Source of the DNA: Liolophura sinensis
Lineage: Eukaryota > Mollusca > Polyplacophora > Chitonida > Chitonidae
NCBI RefSeq assembly: GCF_032854445.1
Contig: NC_088295.1
Coordinates: 9,118,501-9,182,500, forward strand
Direction: 5' to 3'
Length of the DNA: 64,000 nucleotides
Shown here: positions 12,060-24,385 of the stretch, piece after piece
How the letters are laid out: each line of letters opens with the position of its first letter
Position numbering within the stretch: position 1 is the stretch's first letter
Translations under genes and position numbers: made by a program
The notes under the pieces: model-generated
What the model saw: only the letters and a program-made list of their open reading frames with translations
The model's database searches: none
Told to the model about the DNA's origin: nothing

Positions 12060-12630
12060 CCAATATTTTTCCGGTTTATGGCTACAGTATCTGGAAGTAA
12101 TATGTTACAGACTTGTAGTGTGTTGTGTTAACATGTTTGCACCAACAATGTCCTGTGATAAAGAATGGCGGGCTTGTTGTGATAATGCTTAATGGTAATA
12201 TGTGACAGTTTTGTAGTGAAAGTGTATCGTGACCATTTATGACATGTTTGCAGTGACAATCTATGGTGACACTTTGTGGCAGGTTTGTGTTGATAATGTC
12301 CCTTAGTAATGTGTGACTGGTTTGGAGTGACAGTGTCGCGTGATAATGTGTGACAAGTTTGGAATAACAACGTCACGTGGTAATGAGTAACAAGTTTGTA
12401 GTGACAATATATGGTGGTAAGATGTGGCAGGTTTATGGTGATAATGTCAGGTGGCAATGCGTGACACGTTTGTAAAGACAATGCTCCTTGGTAATTTTCG
12501 ACTGGTTTGTAGTGAAAATGTGTGGAAATGTGTAATCTCGACAATTCAGATCTGGACGGCAATGTGTGACTGGTTTGTAGTGAAAATGTGTGGAAATGTG
12601 TACTCTCGACAATTCAGATCTGGACGGTAA
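12060..12630. repeat. ~39-bp minisatellite, block 2, with 68-bp duplication
   Basis: Diverged units share 'gtgactggtttgtagtgaca' with block 1, so the two blocks are probably one array split by unique sequence. At the right end a 68-bp segment is duplicated almost exactly (starting 12501 and 12569), each copy ending 'attcagatctggacgg'. The minus-strand 144-codon frame (12128-12562) is the translated repeat. Confidence 0.8.
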
Positions 12631-15600
12631 GTCTATAAGAAAGCAATGTCATTACATTTGGTATGAACGCAACGTTGTCCTATAATAGACGCATTAGACG
12701 AAAGACTAAATGTGATTTATTTTCCAGATCTACCCTGAACAGCCGGTACATCGAGCGTGTTGTCGTGTGTCTGATGACGTCGGTCGTCCTGAAGGTATCT
12801 GGTCGGCGATGGCAATTGTGGGCAGTCACGCAATGTATGAATAGAATACAGCGACGGTTGGCTCTGTCAAGCGACTAAATCTGCCTCTTTGCTGACTCTC
12901 CGGCTTTGCTAGGGATGACAGAGACAGCTTAATGTCCACTTTAGCCTCTGTCCGATGCAGAAGTCACAGAAATTGGACATTACTGTCGGTCATTGTACGT
13001 GACGCTGTGTTAATCACAGCAGCAACATAATGCAATTTTACCCTCGAGACTGATATCAAAAACTTTAAACCTTGAAAAACTTAATGCATCGTGGTTTAAA
13101 TAAGCCTTCTGGGAACGTAACACTGGTGGCGTAATTAAGCATGGGCTTAGGTGATTGGGGTGATCGGTTTGAGTGGGGGAAGGGGGGGGGGGGGTGCAAT
13201 CCGCCGAAGTTAATTCAAATAGTCGTTTATGTTAGTGTTTTAGAATGTCAGTTACAAACGGACTCAATCGTCGGCTGCCATCATTATTCTCGGACTTAAC
13301 TGATCAATGGACGCGTAAAGAGAGATCGTGGTTATATAACAACAGTCAGTCATCACACGGGTGGTTTTTTACTCGATGGTGTAGATGAGCTTGTAAAATA
13401 ACGATGCTGTATAGACATACCTCTTGAAATCGTTTGTACTTGTTAGACTTTGATTGTTGTTTAAGTTACTGGCGAACTTTCATACAAATGGTCTTCGACA
13501 AACGTTAGACAGAGCCAAGGGTCACGTGAGCCTTCCCGAACACGTTTTGTCACGAGGGCCTCTTGGACAATAAGAACTGTGTCTTAGTGACTGAAAAACA
13601 AGCCTATTAACCACGACACTACCAACCACTCCCTATATCCAGGTAAGAAAGTGATTTGCACGCAATTTGGGATTTAAAATATGTCCAGTGAATAACGCAA
13701 TATTTTCGAACTACTTTGCGATTTCGAATCGGCGTGTACCAATGAGTTTGACCTTAAGTAGTCAAATATTAGAAATGCCGTTATGGGTATTTCGCGACAA
13801 CAGTGCTATTTCGTCACAAACGTTGTCATAGTTGCCATAATCTGCTTTGCAGCAATATTTAACTATCTTTAAGTAGGTCACGAAAAGATGTCAGCCACGA
13901 GGAAGATAGAATTCACATAACGACGTGTGATATTTTAAGCATTATGACATTATGACGTTTAGCAGGCATTAAACAACCTGTTAATGTTATACTGAATAAG
14001 ACCAGTAATAAATACAAAATCGAACAATTTATTTATATTTACAAATATCAATCTTTCTTGGAGAAAGCAACTTACAGACAGGACCTACAGTATAATTTGT
14101 AACTTGAGGCTCGACCCTTCTGTGTTGTGCCATAAACAGAAACAAATACCAAAGCCAATTAACGTTTTTCACTTTCACACATGTACATGCCTAGGGAAAT
14201 CCTTAGCAAATATCACATTTAAACAGTATGGAGGGATCACGCCAAGTGTTTCAAAATTAACCCTTTTCTATTTCCTTATCAAGGCTGCATTACCAAAAAG
14301 ATATTTTTTAGCCACTGTTCACTGTTTTGATATTGCGTTTTGGTAAACCTTGGTTTGAACTTCTAAGTGCAAAGAAGTGTTACATGATTGCGGATAACAC
14401 AGACTTTAATGATTCAATCCTATCAAGCAGCATCTCCATGTGTTTCCGATCACACTTGTACTCGGCGATAGGCGACAGTTACAGCCGGGCTCTATGCAAT
14501 AGGAAGCTTCCGGAAGAGCCCAAAGCGCTTGTCAATATTTGCGCTTTGGGAAAAAAGGCGACTGCCACATTAATTGCGCATATGGCGATGTGATGTTAAC
14601 ACAGTTCTAGCATAGCACAGCGTTGTACACCTTACATGACACTGTGAAGACAACCGTTTTTATTAGTTTTTCAAGGTACTTTTAATTAAGTGAGCAGTTA
14701 TTAGAAGGCTCGTACTGGAACTAAAAAGGTAGTTATGCAATCAAATTATACGCTCGTATAATTTGCTTCAATCTGAAATATTCTTTCTGGCAATTATTCC
14801 ACCTATATGTAGAGTAAACATTTAAAATAACATACTACAAAATTTTAAATGCATTGTTGTTGTGTAAACATTTCAAAAAGTGAGATAAAGACTTAAGAAA
14901 TTGCCATATATCGCAATTCTAGGGATATGTAGTCATATGTAGGGATTGGCTGTTACATGGGCTCGAAGCAGACTCAGGCTATACGGTATATATGTATTTA
15001 TATCATGCGGATAACCGTTGTGCAGCAAAATCCGTGTGATATGACCATGGTATGTTTCAATCCCCTGCCATAAAGCCGTCGTGGAAGCTCCCAACCACAA
15101 GTCGTGTGGCAGTATCATAGTTCCCCACACGGCTTTAATGACAGCTATACATATTGTCCTTTCTATTGCGTCTGTTACCCACAAACAGACAGTACCTCCC
15201 ACCCCTGTGGGAATCTCGTGGCCAGTTCCTGCTGTAAATGCCAAATAGCCATTCTGGGATAAAAGAGCCATTCGTTATCATATATAGGTGTCGAACTTAG
15301 GACCCACGTGCTTGGGTCATGTACATAGGCTTGATTAGAGCCAACAATTCAGAACACAGAGAATGAGAGCATGGCAGTTCAGACAGGACTGTTTTCTGGT
15401 GTGGATCGGGGAGCGTTTTATGCAATTCATCACTTACAGTCATGCAGCTCGCGCTAAGGGCCTTTTCTGTCAGCTTGGGAAGATGTATGCCATATTTTCT
15501 ACAAAAAGACCACCGAAAACTGTTTTCTGTTCGCATTCGGTTCATCTCTAAATGATCAACTGGAGTTAATAGGTTGGGGTTAAAAGAAAATTGTAAGTTG

Positions 15601-17845
15601 TCATTCCAAGCGTATTTCTTCAGTGAAGCAGTCGTAATCGACCATTTGTGTAATTTGAGGTGCATTATGGTCTACCGTGGAATTGTCTAACTGTGTAATA
15701 ACAATTTTATTAATTTTAGCATTGTAGTGATATAACTGACTGCCCAATTAAGTTTGAAAACAGTATATCGAATCCGGATTTTTGGTAAAAATAATCTTAA
15801 ATATAAACGTACATGTCATTTTATTCAGTTGTATATTTGATATTCTAATAAAATTCAGAATTCGAGTATTTATAAACTTACTTTAATGAGATTGTTGAGT
15901 ATAAATTGCCATCACGATGTGTGGCCGGTAACGTAATACAAGTTCAAATCATGCTATCACCAGCAGTTATTATAATATGAAATACAGCGTTCGTTGTAAC
16001 AAATCGAAATTCTACATCATTCACGAGAATAGAGACTCCGGTTCTATTATTAGGGAAATAGCAAAAAAAATAAAATTGTTTCCTACAACATCGAGTTAAT
16101 TTGCAAAATCCTGATAGTGTATGGGCCAGAATCAGTGAATCAGTAATTCCAGGTGCTCATAAAAGCTCATAAAACTGATTTACGTCCTTTACAGCCCTGG
16201 ACTGTGGACTTATTTCCTTTCCTTTACATGAAGTCACGAACAGAACTAACCTGATACCTCAGCTTTTTCCGAGACTGAAATATTTAGCGCTTTCAGAGTT
16301 TCACGTGAATTAGCCCGTGGCTATATACGAGACTACCATATAGTCGATTTGCCTCTAAATCAGTATCCGCACTTATCGATCGACCAAGTTTACTAAGCTT
16401 CCGTCAAGAATATTATAGGCAATGTTTGCACTACGCAACGTGAATAAAACAATACACTAACAATGACAGAATCACCGAAAGCCAACAAGAGTTGCCACGA
16501 GGTAGGCAAAAGTCATCGAAGTTACAAATACGCCAACCCTCCAATGATTTACTGTTTTCAGATTCATTTGGAATATTTAAAAGCATGTCGTTACATATTT
16601 TGGGGACGACGAGAAATTAAGCATTAATTACTAAGACATAGACTCCTATGTGACCATGTATTAAATGTCTATTAATCTATTATCCTATAAAACCATCTTT
16701 ACATCAGAGCTGTTAAAAGCTTAAGTCTTCTACAGGAGGTTTATCTCCGCTCCATCAACGCCGGTCTAATGTGTTTAAGCCTGCTGTACACATCTGCTGA
16801 CGGACGATCAGCCGATTTCCCAGCACATCAACAGACGAGGAGCGACAAATTGCAGTCCATGGCTGTGTCAATATTTGCTCATTTCTCCGTCCGCTAATTA
16901 CCATTTTGAGTTAATATATTGACACTGAATCGCCATCACTGATGAGATATCAATAGACTTGTGTAGTTCCGTTGAAAAACAGCATCGCTTTCTTCATCGA
17001 CAATCCTGTTATTCTGTTCCCGGGCTTCAAGTCACGTATCTACACTTCATCGATGTATTATTAGATCCACTTAATATATACTTGTACCCGCACATTTAAT
17101 TAAATAATTTTTGTTTTTAATTATTTATCATATATAGTTGCATTTGTAGATACATTTATATTGTGCGGAATAACACGTTTTACCTGTATTCCGCAACGAA
17201 TTTGGGCTACATTTGCCGTAATAATTCCCTGGATAGAAATTCTCCTTGCAGCTCAGCTCAAGAAACTTTCCGCTTTGGCAACGTTTACAAATGTTCTGTT
17301 GCCAGAGAAAGAACAACTATCATGTGGCACTCAACTGTTTTAAGTACAACAAAAATAACCTACCTGAGGAAAATCCATGTTTTAAATCGTTCAAATCCCG
17401 CGTACGACCACCGCTGGGGGATTTTACCCTCATGTAGCAAGGATTTACGTTTGAGGTCATTAAAAAGATATATCTGAGTCGCCATGGACGTTTTAATTGC
17501 ATTTCTTCATTATAAACGGGGAAAGATTGAAGAAAGTTTAGAGACGATATATGCTGATGTTTATTTCATCTGGAAAAAGTTTCGCCAATCTCTTCCAGGA
17601 TAGCTATTCCAAATTTGATTTCATGCCTTCGTACACGCACCAGAGACCACCAAAGCTACAGCAGATGCCTTACAGCAGTTCGTCTTTGGCATGGCATACT
17701 TAACCCAGTTAAGCATATGAAGCGTTTCTTTGAAGAATGTATGATAGCCACACGCTGATCACAACATTTTAACGACTTTCCAGGAAGTCAGAAGTAGCGT
17801 TTCAGATTTTCCATACTAAACAGCGATTTTGCTTTCTGAAGGTAA
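12631..17845. other. no gene seen
   Basis: Five kilobases with only short frames (for example 14104-14346 plus, 14933-15271 and 15297-15665 minus, 17163-17477 plus). I recognise no domain in any of them. A poly-G run lies near 13180-13193. A 24-bp near-perfect palindrome lies at 14742-14765, with 11-bp arms and a 2-bp centre. Confidence 0.4.
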
Positions 17846-18022
17846 GCGTAGAGTTCAGCGGTGAGAGACTTTATTACTTTAGCGAAGAGTGCAACGGTGA
17901 GAGACTATTACTCAAGCGAAGAGTGCAGCGGTGAGAGACTGTATTACTGAAGCGAAGATTGCAACGGTGAGAGACTGTATTACTGAAGCGAAGATTGCAA
18001 CGGTGAGAGACTTTATTACTTA
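17846..18022. repeat. 36-bp tandem repeat
   Basis: About four and a half copies of a 36-bp unit containing 'ggtgagagactgtattactg' and 'aagcgaagattgcaac'. The two central copies are identical (for example starts at 17941 and 17977). Confidence 0.88.
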
Positions 18023-19583
18023 AGCTGGGAATATGGATGATGAAAGCCTATCCTGGCTGTCCGTCCCTCATGCGAGGTTTTGCCTGGGGCCAGCAGGGTG
18101 GATAAGGCTAAGCGCCGGTAACATCAGCGAGGGATATGAAAGGAAGTGTCTTAAACCCTAACCTTCAACAGAGAGCCAGTGAGACATAGTGCTGTATACG
18201 GAAACACGGTTCCGTCTATATGGACGCGTATTATTTTATTCCCCATCATTGTTTACCACTCACTCCCTACCCGCATTGCCTGTGCAGTCTGAACCTACCA
18301 CATTGTGTTTGATCGACCGGGAGACGGACTGTTGTTAGCTTGATCACATTCCCTTGGACCTCAGACAGCGGCTGACGTATTCTGTCAATGGTCTCCGACT
18401 CCAGCTTCCATATGTCATATCATTAACAGGATGTACTAATATGTGTGCTGAGTCTAACGTCTATACAAGGTAAGTGCTTAAGGAACAAGTCTTTGAAACC
18501 AAATTCCATGCCAGTGAGCGACAAAGGTTTCTCGTCATTATCATGTTGGTAATAACGGGATTCTAGTCTAATGTCGAGTAATCAAACTTGTTGCTATTTT
18601 GGTTGAGTAAAACGAAAATTAAAACACACAATGTTCTGTGCTAAATCCCTTTTCGGTGACTCCTTTGGTATACTTGACAGGCCCATTAGATATAATATCA
18701 CCAGATGAAGAATTCCACCGGCTTCTGGTCGTGTTTTGTTTGGTCTATGGTGATGGACAAGGAGCCGTTCACCGTGAAGTCAGAAACTTATGGTCACAAA
18801 ACTTTACATATTGCGCGGAACAAATAATTTATGACAACTTGTATACGGCCTGACTTGTCTGCTCTTTATGATTTAATTTATGTGAATTCCACGGACATTT
18901 CATAACGAGAATCACATCACTACCTAAAAGACAAATAATAATAATAATGTTACGACTCCTTCTTCATGCGAAAATTCAAAACAGTTATTTAACAAAGATG
19001 AAAAGATGACATTTCAGCCAGAAATGCCCAAACGACTTCTGACATCATTCCAGAAAACGTGTTTATCATATAAATATTCTTCTTTTTGATGATAGACACA
19101 CCGGTTGGAACATTGACAAAAACATAGACGGAAAACAATAATGAAAGAAATAAATGCTTGGAATTAAATCAGAAAGCGTAAGAAAATGTTCAACATCTTG
19201 GCTAAAAAATGTTATTATGATTTTCAACATATTCAAAAATATCATTTACAACAAATTGCAACCATAAAGCTGAAACAATTTGTTTACATTTACCAATGGA
19301 TATTATATTTGTCCAAATTTAGGCGCTTCCAAGAAATTGTTAACATCTCACATCAGCTTATGATGAAACCAAAGTAATTCACTTGATTCGATTTTCAGAG
19401 AATGGTAATAACTAAATTCGGCGACGAAGAAATGTATTTTTGTTTTGGTCATCAAGCCTTCTTTGCTCTACGGGTTGCTGTGTATAAAGGTAGTCCAAAA
19501 AGGTAGTTTTTACTTCAGGCTGTTTGCAAAACTATAAGCTGTCTAAAATGAACGATTGAATCACTAAACACTATGCTAATTTA
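18023..19583. other. no gene seen
   Basis: No recognisable coding or RNA feature. The 71-codon frame at 18638-18853 (plus) has no identifiable domain and no splice or promoter context. Confidence 0.45.
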
Positions 19584-19960
19584 ATATCAGATAGGTATAG
19601 ATGTAATTTAGAAAGTGGGTTAAGTAACAGGATTATCGTTTTATAGGGATTACACTTTCTGAATATAGCACAGATTCTAGTGCTGAAATTTGGCTGAGAC
19701 CACTGCGGGTTTCGAACTATACCTATCTGATATATTCACCTAAGGGAGTGACGTCGTTTGTGATCATCAGAGGGGTAATGCATGTTCGCTGTAAAGTCTA
19801 CTGGTCACCTACCTCCTATTTTTGTGGAAGGCCTGTTGGTCGAGTGGTCTAGACGGTTGACATGTATAGCTGGTGGTTCGAAACCCGCAGTGGTCTCAGC
19901 CAAATTTCAACACTAGAATCTGTGTTATATTCAGAAAGTGTAATCCTATAAAACGATAAT
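19584..19960. mobile_element. inverted-repeat element with tRNA-like arm
   Basis: Two 84-85 bp arms (19632-19716 and 19877-19960) are reverse complements with only a few differences. The left arm is also bracketed by a perfect 17-bp inverted repeat (19584-19600 and 19717-19733). The right arm follows a tRNA-like stretch: 'ggtcgagtggtctagacgg' (near 19839, A-box-like) and 'ggttcgaaaccc' (19875, B-box-like). The would-be T-stem does not pair well, so this is a tRNA-derived element and not a working tRNA gene. It most likely arose from two oppositely oriented SINE copies. Confidence 0.72.
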
Positions 19961-21324
19961 ACTGTAATTTAATATTGGTTGGCTAAAATCATAAGTATCA
20001 ATCACTCAGCAATAGAATATCTAATTTAAATTGTGTGTAAAAATTTTTTTTTTTATTTTTAATTTTAAAATTTTAAAATACATTTGTTCGCCATTACATA
20101 CATCGTAGGTGAAGTAAAGCAATGGTTTTCATGATTTCGTTTGTTTGCGCTTTAGATTATGGAAGAGTAACACTTTTACAAAAACTGTCAATTATGTAGA
20201 ACTTTTCATGAAACGCATTCTTCTAATGTCATAAAAGGGGAAGGGGCGTATATTTCTGTTTTATTGGAAGGCCACATGTAACAATGCGACACCTCCATAG
20301 CGTGTTGCCATTGATGCGCTTTTTCAGCGTTTTTGTTGAGACAGCATTAAGTAAAAGCATTTGCATGTAAGAGTTCAGCCGTGAGTCAACCGCATCGACT
20401 AGGGAGTCTGTGTAGATTAAGTTTCTGACATATTATTGATATTTCAGTAAATTTACATGAAGTCGCTTCTGTGCCTTTGTTTACAGTAACCACATTTCTA
20501 CAAACTTCTCTAAGGTATTAAAATAAATTTGAGAGCTGACTTAAGCATACTCGCTTTTTATAACATACGTACAAGGTCACTAGGACGATGATCGCCCTGG
20601 CAACAAAGAGCTTCGGCCATATTTGTGGCCAAGCTGTCGCACTTAGTACAAACAAAGAATTGAGCAATTAGAGTTTGATCCATATTTAGGTGACTTGTCT
20701 GTAGACAAGAATAAAAGCAGACACAAGAAAAGTTGAAACGTTGTGATGGAAAATAATAAACGATTTACGGGACGTGGTGAACCGGTAACCAACAGGTCCT
20801 CTTAAGGCGGCTAATTCGATCATCTAATTGGTAAGATGAGGGTGCAGGATGTATTGTGGCTTATCCACAGATGTCTCTCATTGTTAATGTATTGCTGTGA
20901 GTAATAATTGTTTTCCAAGACAACTTACACTCATCCGTGCAGTTTCTGCAGATGTGTCAAACTCATTTACGGTATTGATAAACTTTACCTTATATTCATC
21001 TGGCTAGACTATATACAATTATGACATAATAGTTTTTCATGTGTACCAGTATTTGTTGATTGTGTAAACGAATAAAATGTCCTTTACATACTAGAGACAA
21101 AACTGAAGGGTTTTTCATTTTAGTGGTGATAGAGCCGTGGAAAATATATTAGAACAAAGAAAAGAAACAAAATAAAGACAAAACATAAGAATGTATGTTT
21201 TGTTATCAGGTGTGTGCTTTCACATACATATTGAAATTGGAATACTAAACGTATAATAGCACATCTACTTACTAACAGGCATGCCAGCTGTGCTTTCAGC
21301 TCATTTTCACACTCGATCTAGCAG
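19961..21324. other. no gene seen
   Basis: AT-rich, with a T-rich run near 20045-20085. No supported feature. Confidence 0.45.
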
Positions 21325-21425
21325 CAACCTGCGGATGGTCGTGGATTTCCTTCCACCATATCCTGGCTGCTGTCATATTTAGGTGGAACACTCTTGAGTA
21401 CGGCGTAAATGATCAACCAAATAAT
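21325..21425 (+). mobile_element. SINE-like 3' fragment
   Basis: Matches the 3' half of the common dispersed repeat: 'gcggatggtcgtggatttcc', 'ttccaccatat', a 'cctggctgctgtcatattta' block and 'ctcttgagtacggcgtaaat'. The head is absent. Confidence 0.65.
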
Positions 21426-23663
21426 TTTCACATTCTTCGCACGCAATGTCACAAAAGGCGCTAAAACCATTTTGCACACATGTTTTTATCGTATTATCGT
21501 TAAACTGAATGGAGTTCGACGCTCGTCCAAAAAGGCTCTGAAACAGAGTGTTTTTTTATTGTGTTTGCATTTTAATAGCCAACCACCCCAGGTATATCCC
21601 CAATCGTGACGGGGGATCGTTTTGGCAGACTGTGGTGGTTATCACACACAACATATTGTCCATTACGATGCAAGACAGCTCACAATGTTTCTTCAAGGGA
21701 TGGATCTTTCTGCTCATATTCTTAGGTAGACAAAATCATGAACGTTTACGTGGTTATATTCTGCTTGGAGTGATGAAAACAGCGCTCGCGATTGTATGCA
21801 GAGCAGATGGGGTAAACTTTGGTCAAGTTCTGGTTACCAAAGTACAGCACTAACCTGTGTATATTCTAGAGATCTGGTATACTGTTTCTCGCTTATTTTA
21901 TGGCAATATTTGAGTAGTCTCCAGAATAATCATATAGGGGGTTCTGATCCGGTTTATATATTGGTAGCTCATTCTAAGTGCCATGCAACCATAAGCTCAA
22001 AGAGGTCATGGAAACAAAGATCATACTCCTCACCAAAATAACTATTCTTTAGTTGTAGAGATCTGCAAAGGCTTTTGATGCTTTTTTCATTGCTGTGACG
22101 GATGCCTGACGTGAACCTCTGCTACAAGCTTTAGAGAAATGTTAGGGCGCAGCCAGCACTGACAAATCTTAATAGAGAAACGATTTAGGGATTTGCCTAA
22201 TGGCGTGGGTCTTTCACCTCCTTGTGCTGACCAATCACCAGTAGGATTGTCGGGATAACGGCGAAGATGTGGACAAATTAACCTGCTGCTCCCTTGGTCA
22301 AAAAACTTTACCTGATTTGAAAGAATGATTGATGGAGCGACAGGAAAGCCGAGTCTGTATTTAAAGCACGATGTGAGCTATGAATTGTTAAGCAGTATTA
22401 TTCACTGAATCGCATAATGGCTTCAGCACCATCGATTATTTCCAGATATAAAATGCCACATGGAAATCTTTTTCAATTCCTATTTTTTTCACTGGCTTCA
22501 AAAGAAAAACTTGATTCCCAAGACAAAACTCACTGGGAAGTTCGACTTGGCTAGGTACGGGTATTTTCTCTTGTGTAAAATATAGGGCTTAATACTTTTT
22601 ACTTCGTTGAATAATGGGAAGCTAGCTTACTCCAATGTTGATCGGATATAGGAATACACCACTATAGTTTATTTAAACGCTTTCACCAGTGATCACAATG
22701 TGGCCTACTTTATAAAATATGGATTTGGATCGCAATGTAATATTCATCAAGCGCGAATATAAAAAAGACGTTACGTTTTTGTTTTGAGTGTAAAATTTCA
22801 CATGGCGTACAGTATCACATGCTTATTACCAAGGTGATAGAAAATAGTTAATGTAACCATGTCAACCAATTTGAAATGGGCCGTTATTTTTGCACAAGTG
22901 ATTCCCGAGCGTATATAGAACGTGATAAGTGGGGTAAATTCTGTAAAAGAGGAACTTTCCTAAGAGTAGCTCTGATTAAACAACTAACTGGTTGTCAAGT
23001 TGGGTCACTTGTAGGAACAGTACCCATGTGTTTATAAAGAATCCGGAAACAGATTATCTCATGTGACGTGGTAAAGATTGATCAACTAAATTGTATATTC
23101 ATGCTTGATACGTGATCACGTTGTATGCTATGTCCAGCACAGAGGGTTATTTTTAGTAAATTAACTGTAAAGTATTATTAATAGCTGTTAATAGGTTTAC
23201 ACTTAGAAGCAAAGACGTGTGAAATTTTGTTGTCTTGACGAAAAACAAAACAGAGAAGTGGATAAAAATAGAGACAGAGATTGCTAACAAATGTAAAGTA
23301 TGAAAATGTAAAGTTTTTGCTTCACTGATATCTTCATCTTACCACGCTGGGGGTAGAAAGCACACTTGTTTGTTTGGTAGACACCACACTTAGTGGTATT
23401 CTTACCAAATGCACTCCAATAAATCAGGACTGGGCCTACTTCGTTGAAAGGGGCAATTTTCCGGCTTCTCAGTGAAATGCTGCACTCGTGTTTTGTTAAC
23501 AGTTAATGGTCCCACCGTGTAGCGCGTGGCAGCAATGAAAATTGGACTAGCAGTAACTCCAAGTTTATATCTGGGCGAGCAAGCAAACGCAATTTCATGG
23601 ACACACAATAGCACGTCGTTTCCATCCTTCATTTTCCCACTGCTATGGAAAATTAAAAACCAG
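21426..23663. other. no gene seen
   Basis: Short frames only (such as 21548-21853, plus). No recognisable domains, RNA genes or repeat arrays. Confidence 0.4.
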
Positions 23664-24385
23664 GATTATGTGGGCTGTGTGGACGGTGATTTTCACGTGT
23701 CTCAGGTGTGGGTCTTCAGACTGGCTGTATGGGTAATGACTTTCAGGTGTCACAGGTGTTGGTCAGACTTCAGACTGACAAGATTATGTCGGTCATGTGG
23801 ACGGTGGTTTTCACGTGTCTCACGTGTTGGTGAGACTTCAGACAGCCAGAATTATGTCGACCGTGTGGACGGTGATTTTTACGTGTCTCACCATGAATGG
23901 AATTTTCACGTGTCTCAGGCTTCAGACTGGTAGGATTATGTGGGCTGTGTGGAGGTGAATTTCACATGTCTCGGGTGTTCGCCCGACTTCAGACTGGTAG
24001 GATTATGTGGGCTGTGTGGAGGTGAATTTTACGTGTCTCGGGTGTTCGCCCGGCTTCAGACTGGTAGGATTATGTGGGCTGTGTGGAGGTGAATTTCACA
24101 TGTCTCGGGTGTTCGCCCGGCTTCAGACTGGTAGGATTATGTGGGCTGTGTGGAGGTGAATTTCACATGTCTCGGGTGTTCGCCCGGCTTCAGACTGGTA
24201 GGATTATGTGGGCTGTGTGGAGGTGAATTTCACATGTCTCGGGTGTTCGGCCGGCTTCAGACTGGTAGGATTATGTGGGCTGTGTGGAGGTGAATTTCAC
24301 GTGTCTCGGGTGTTCGCCAGGCTTCAGACAGGCATTATTAAGTCGGCCATGTGTATAGTGATTTTCATACGTCTCAGCTGTGGGC
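23664..24385. repeat. 67-bp minisatellite
   Basis: The word 'cttcagactgg' recurs at 23920, 23987, 24054, 24121, 24188 and 24255, exactly 67 bp apart. Those six central units are almost identical ('taggattatgtgggctgtgt' then 'ggaggtgaatttcac'). Units on both edges (23664-23919 and 24322-24385) are progressively more diverged. Plus-strand frames at 23526-23933 and 24208-24450 are products of the repeat. Confidence 0.92.

Noticed and set aside
12128-12562. Minus-strand 144-codon repetitive frame
   Set aside because: Same minisatellite family, second block.
14933-15665. Two consecutive minus-strand frames (112 and 122 codons)
   Set aside because: Adjacent but separated by stops, with no domain or splice signals linking them; probably chance.
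19839-19910. Possible intact tRNA gene
   Set aside because: A- and B-box-like words are present, but the T-stem has mismatches and the acceptor stem does not pair; it fits a tRNA-derived repeat.
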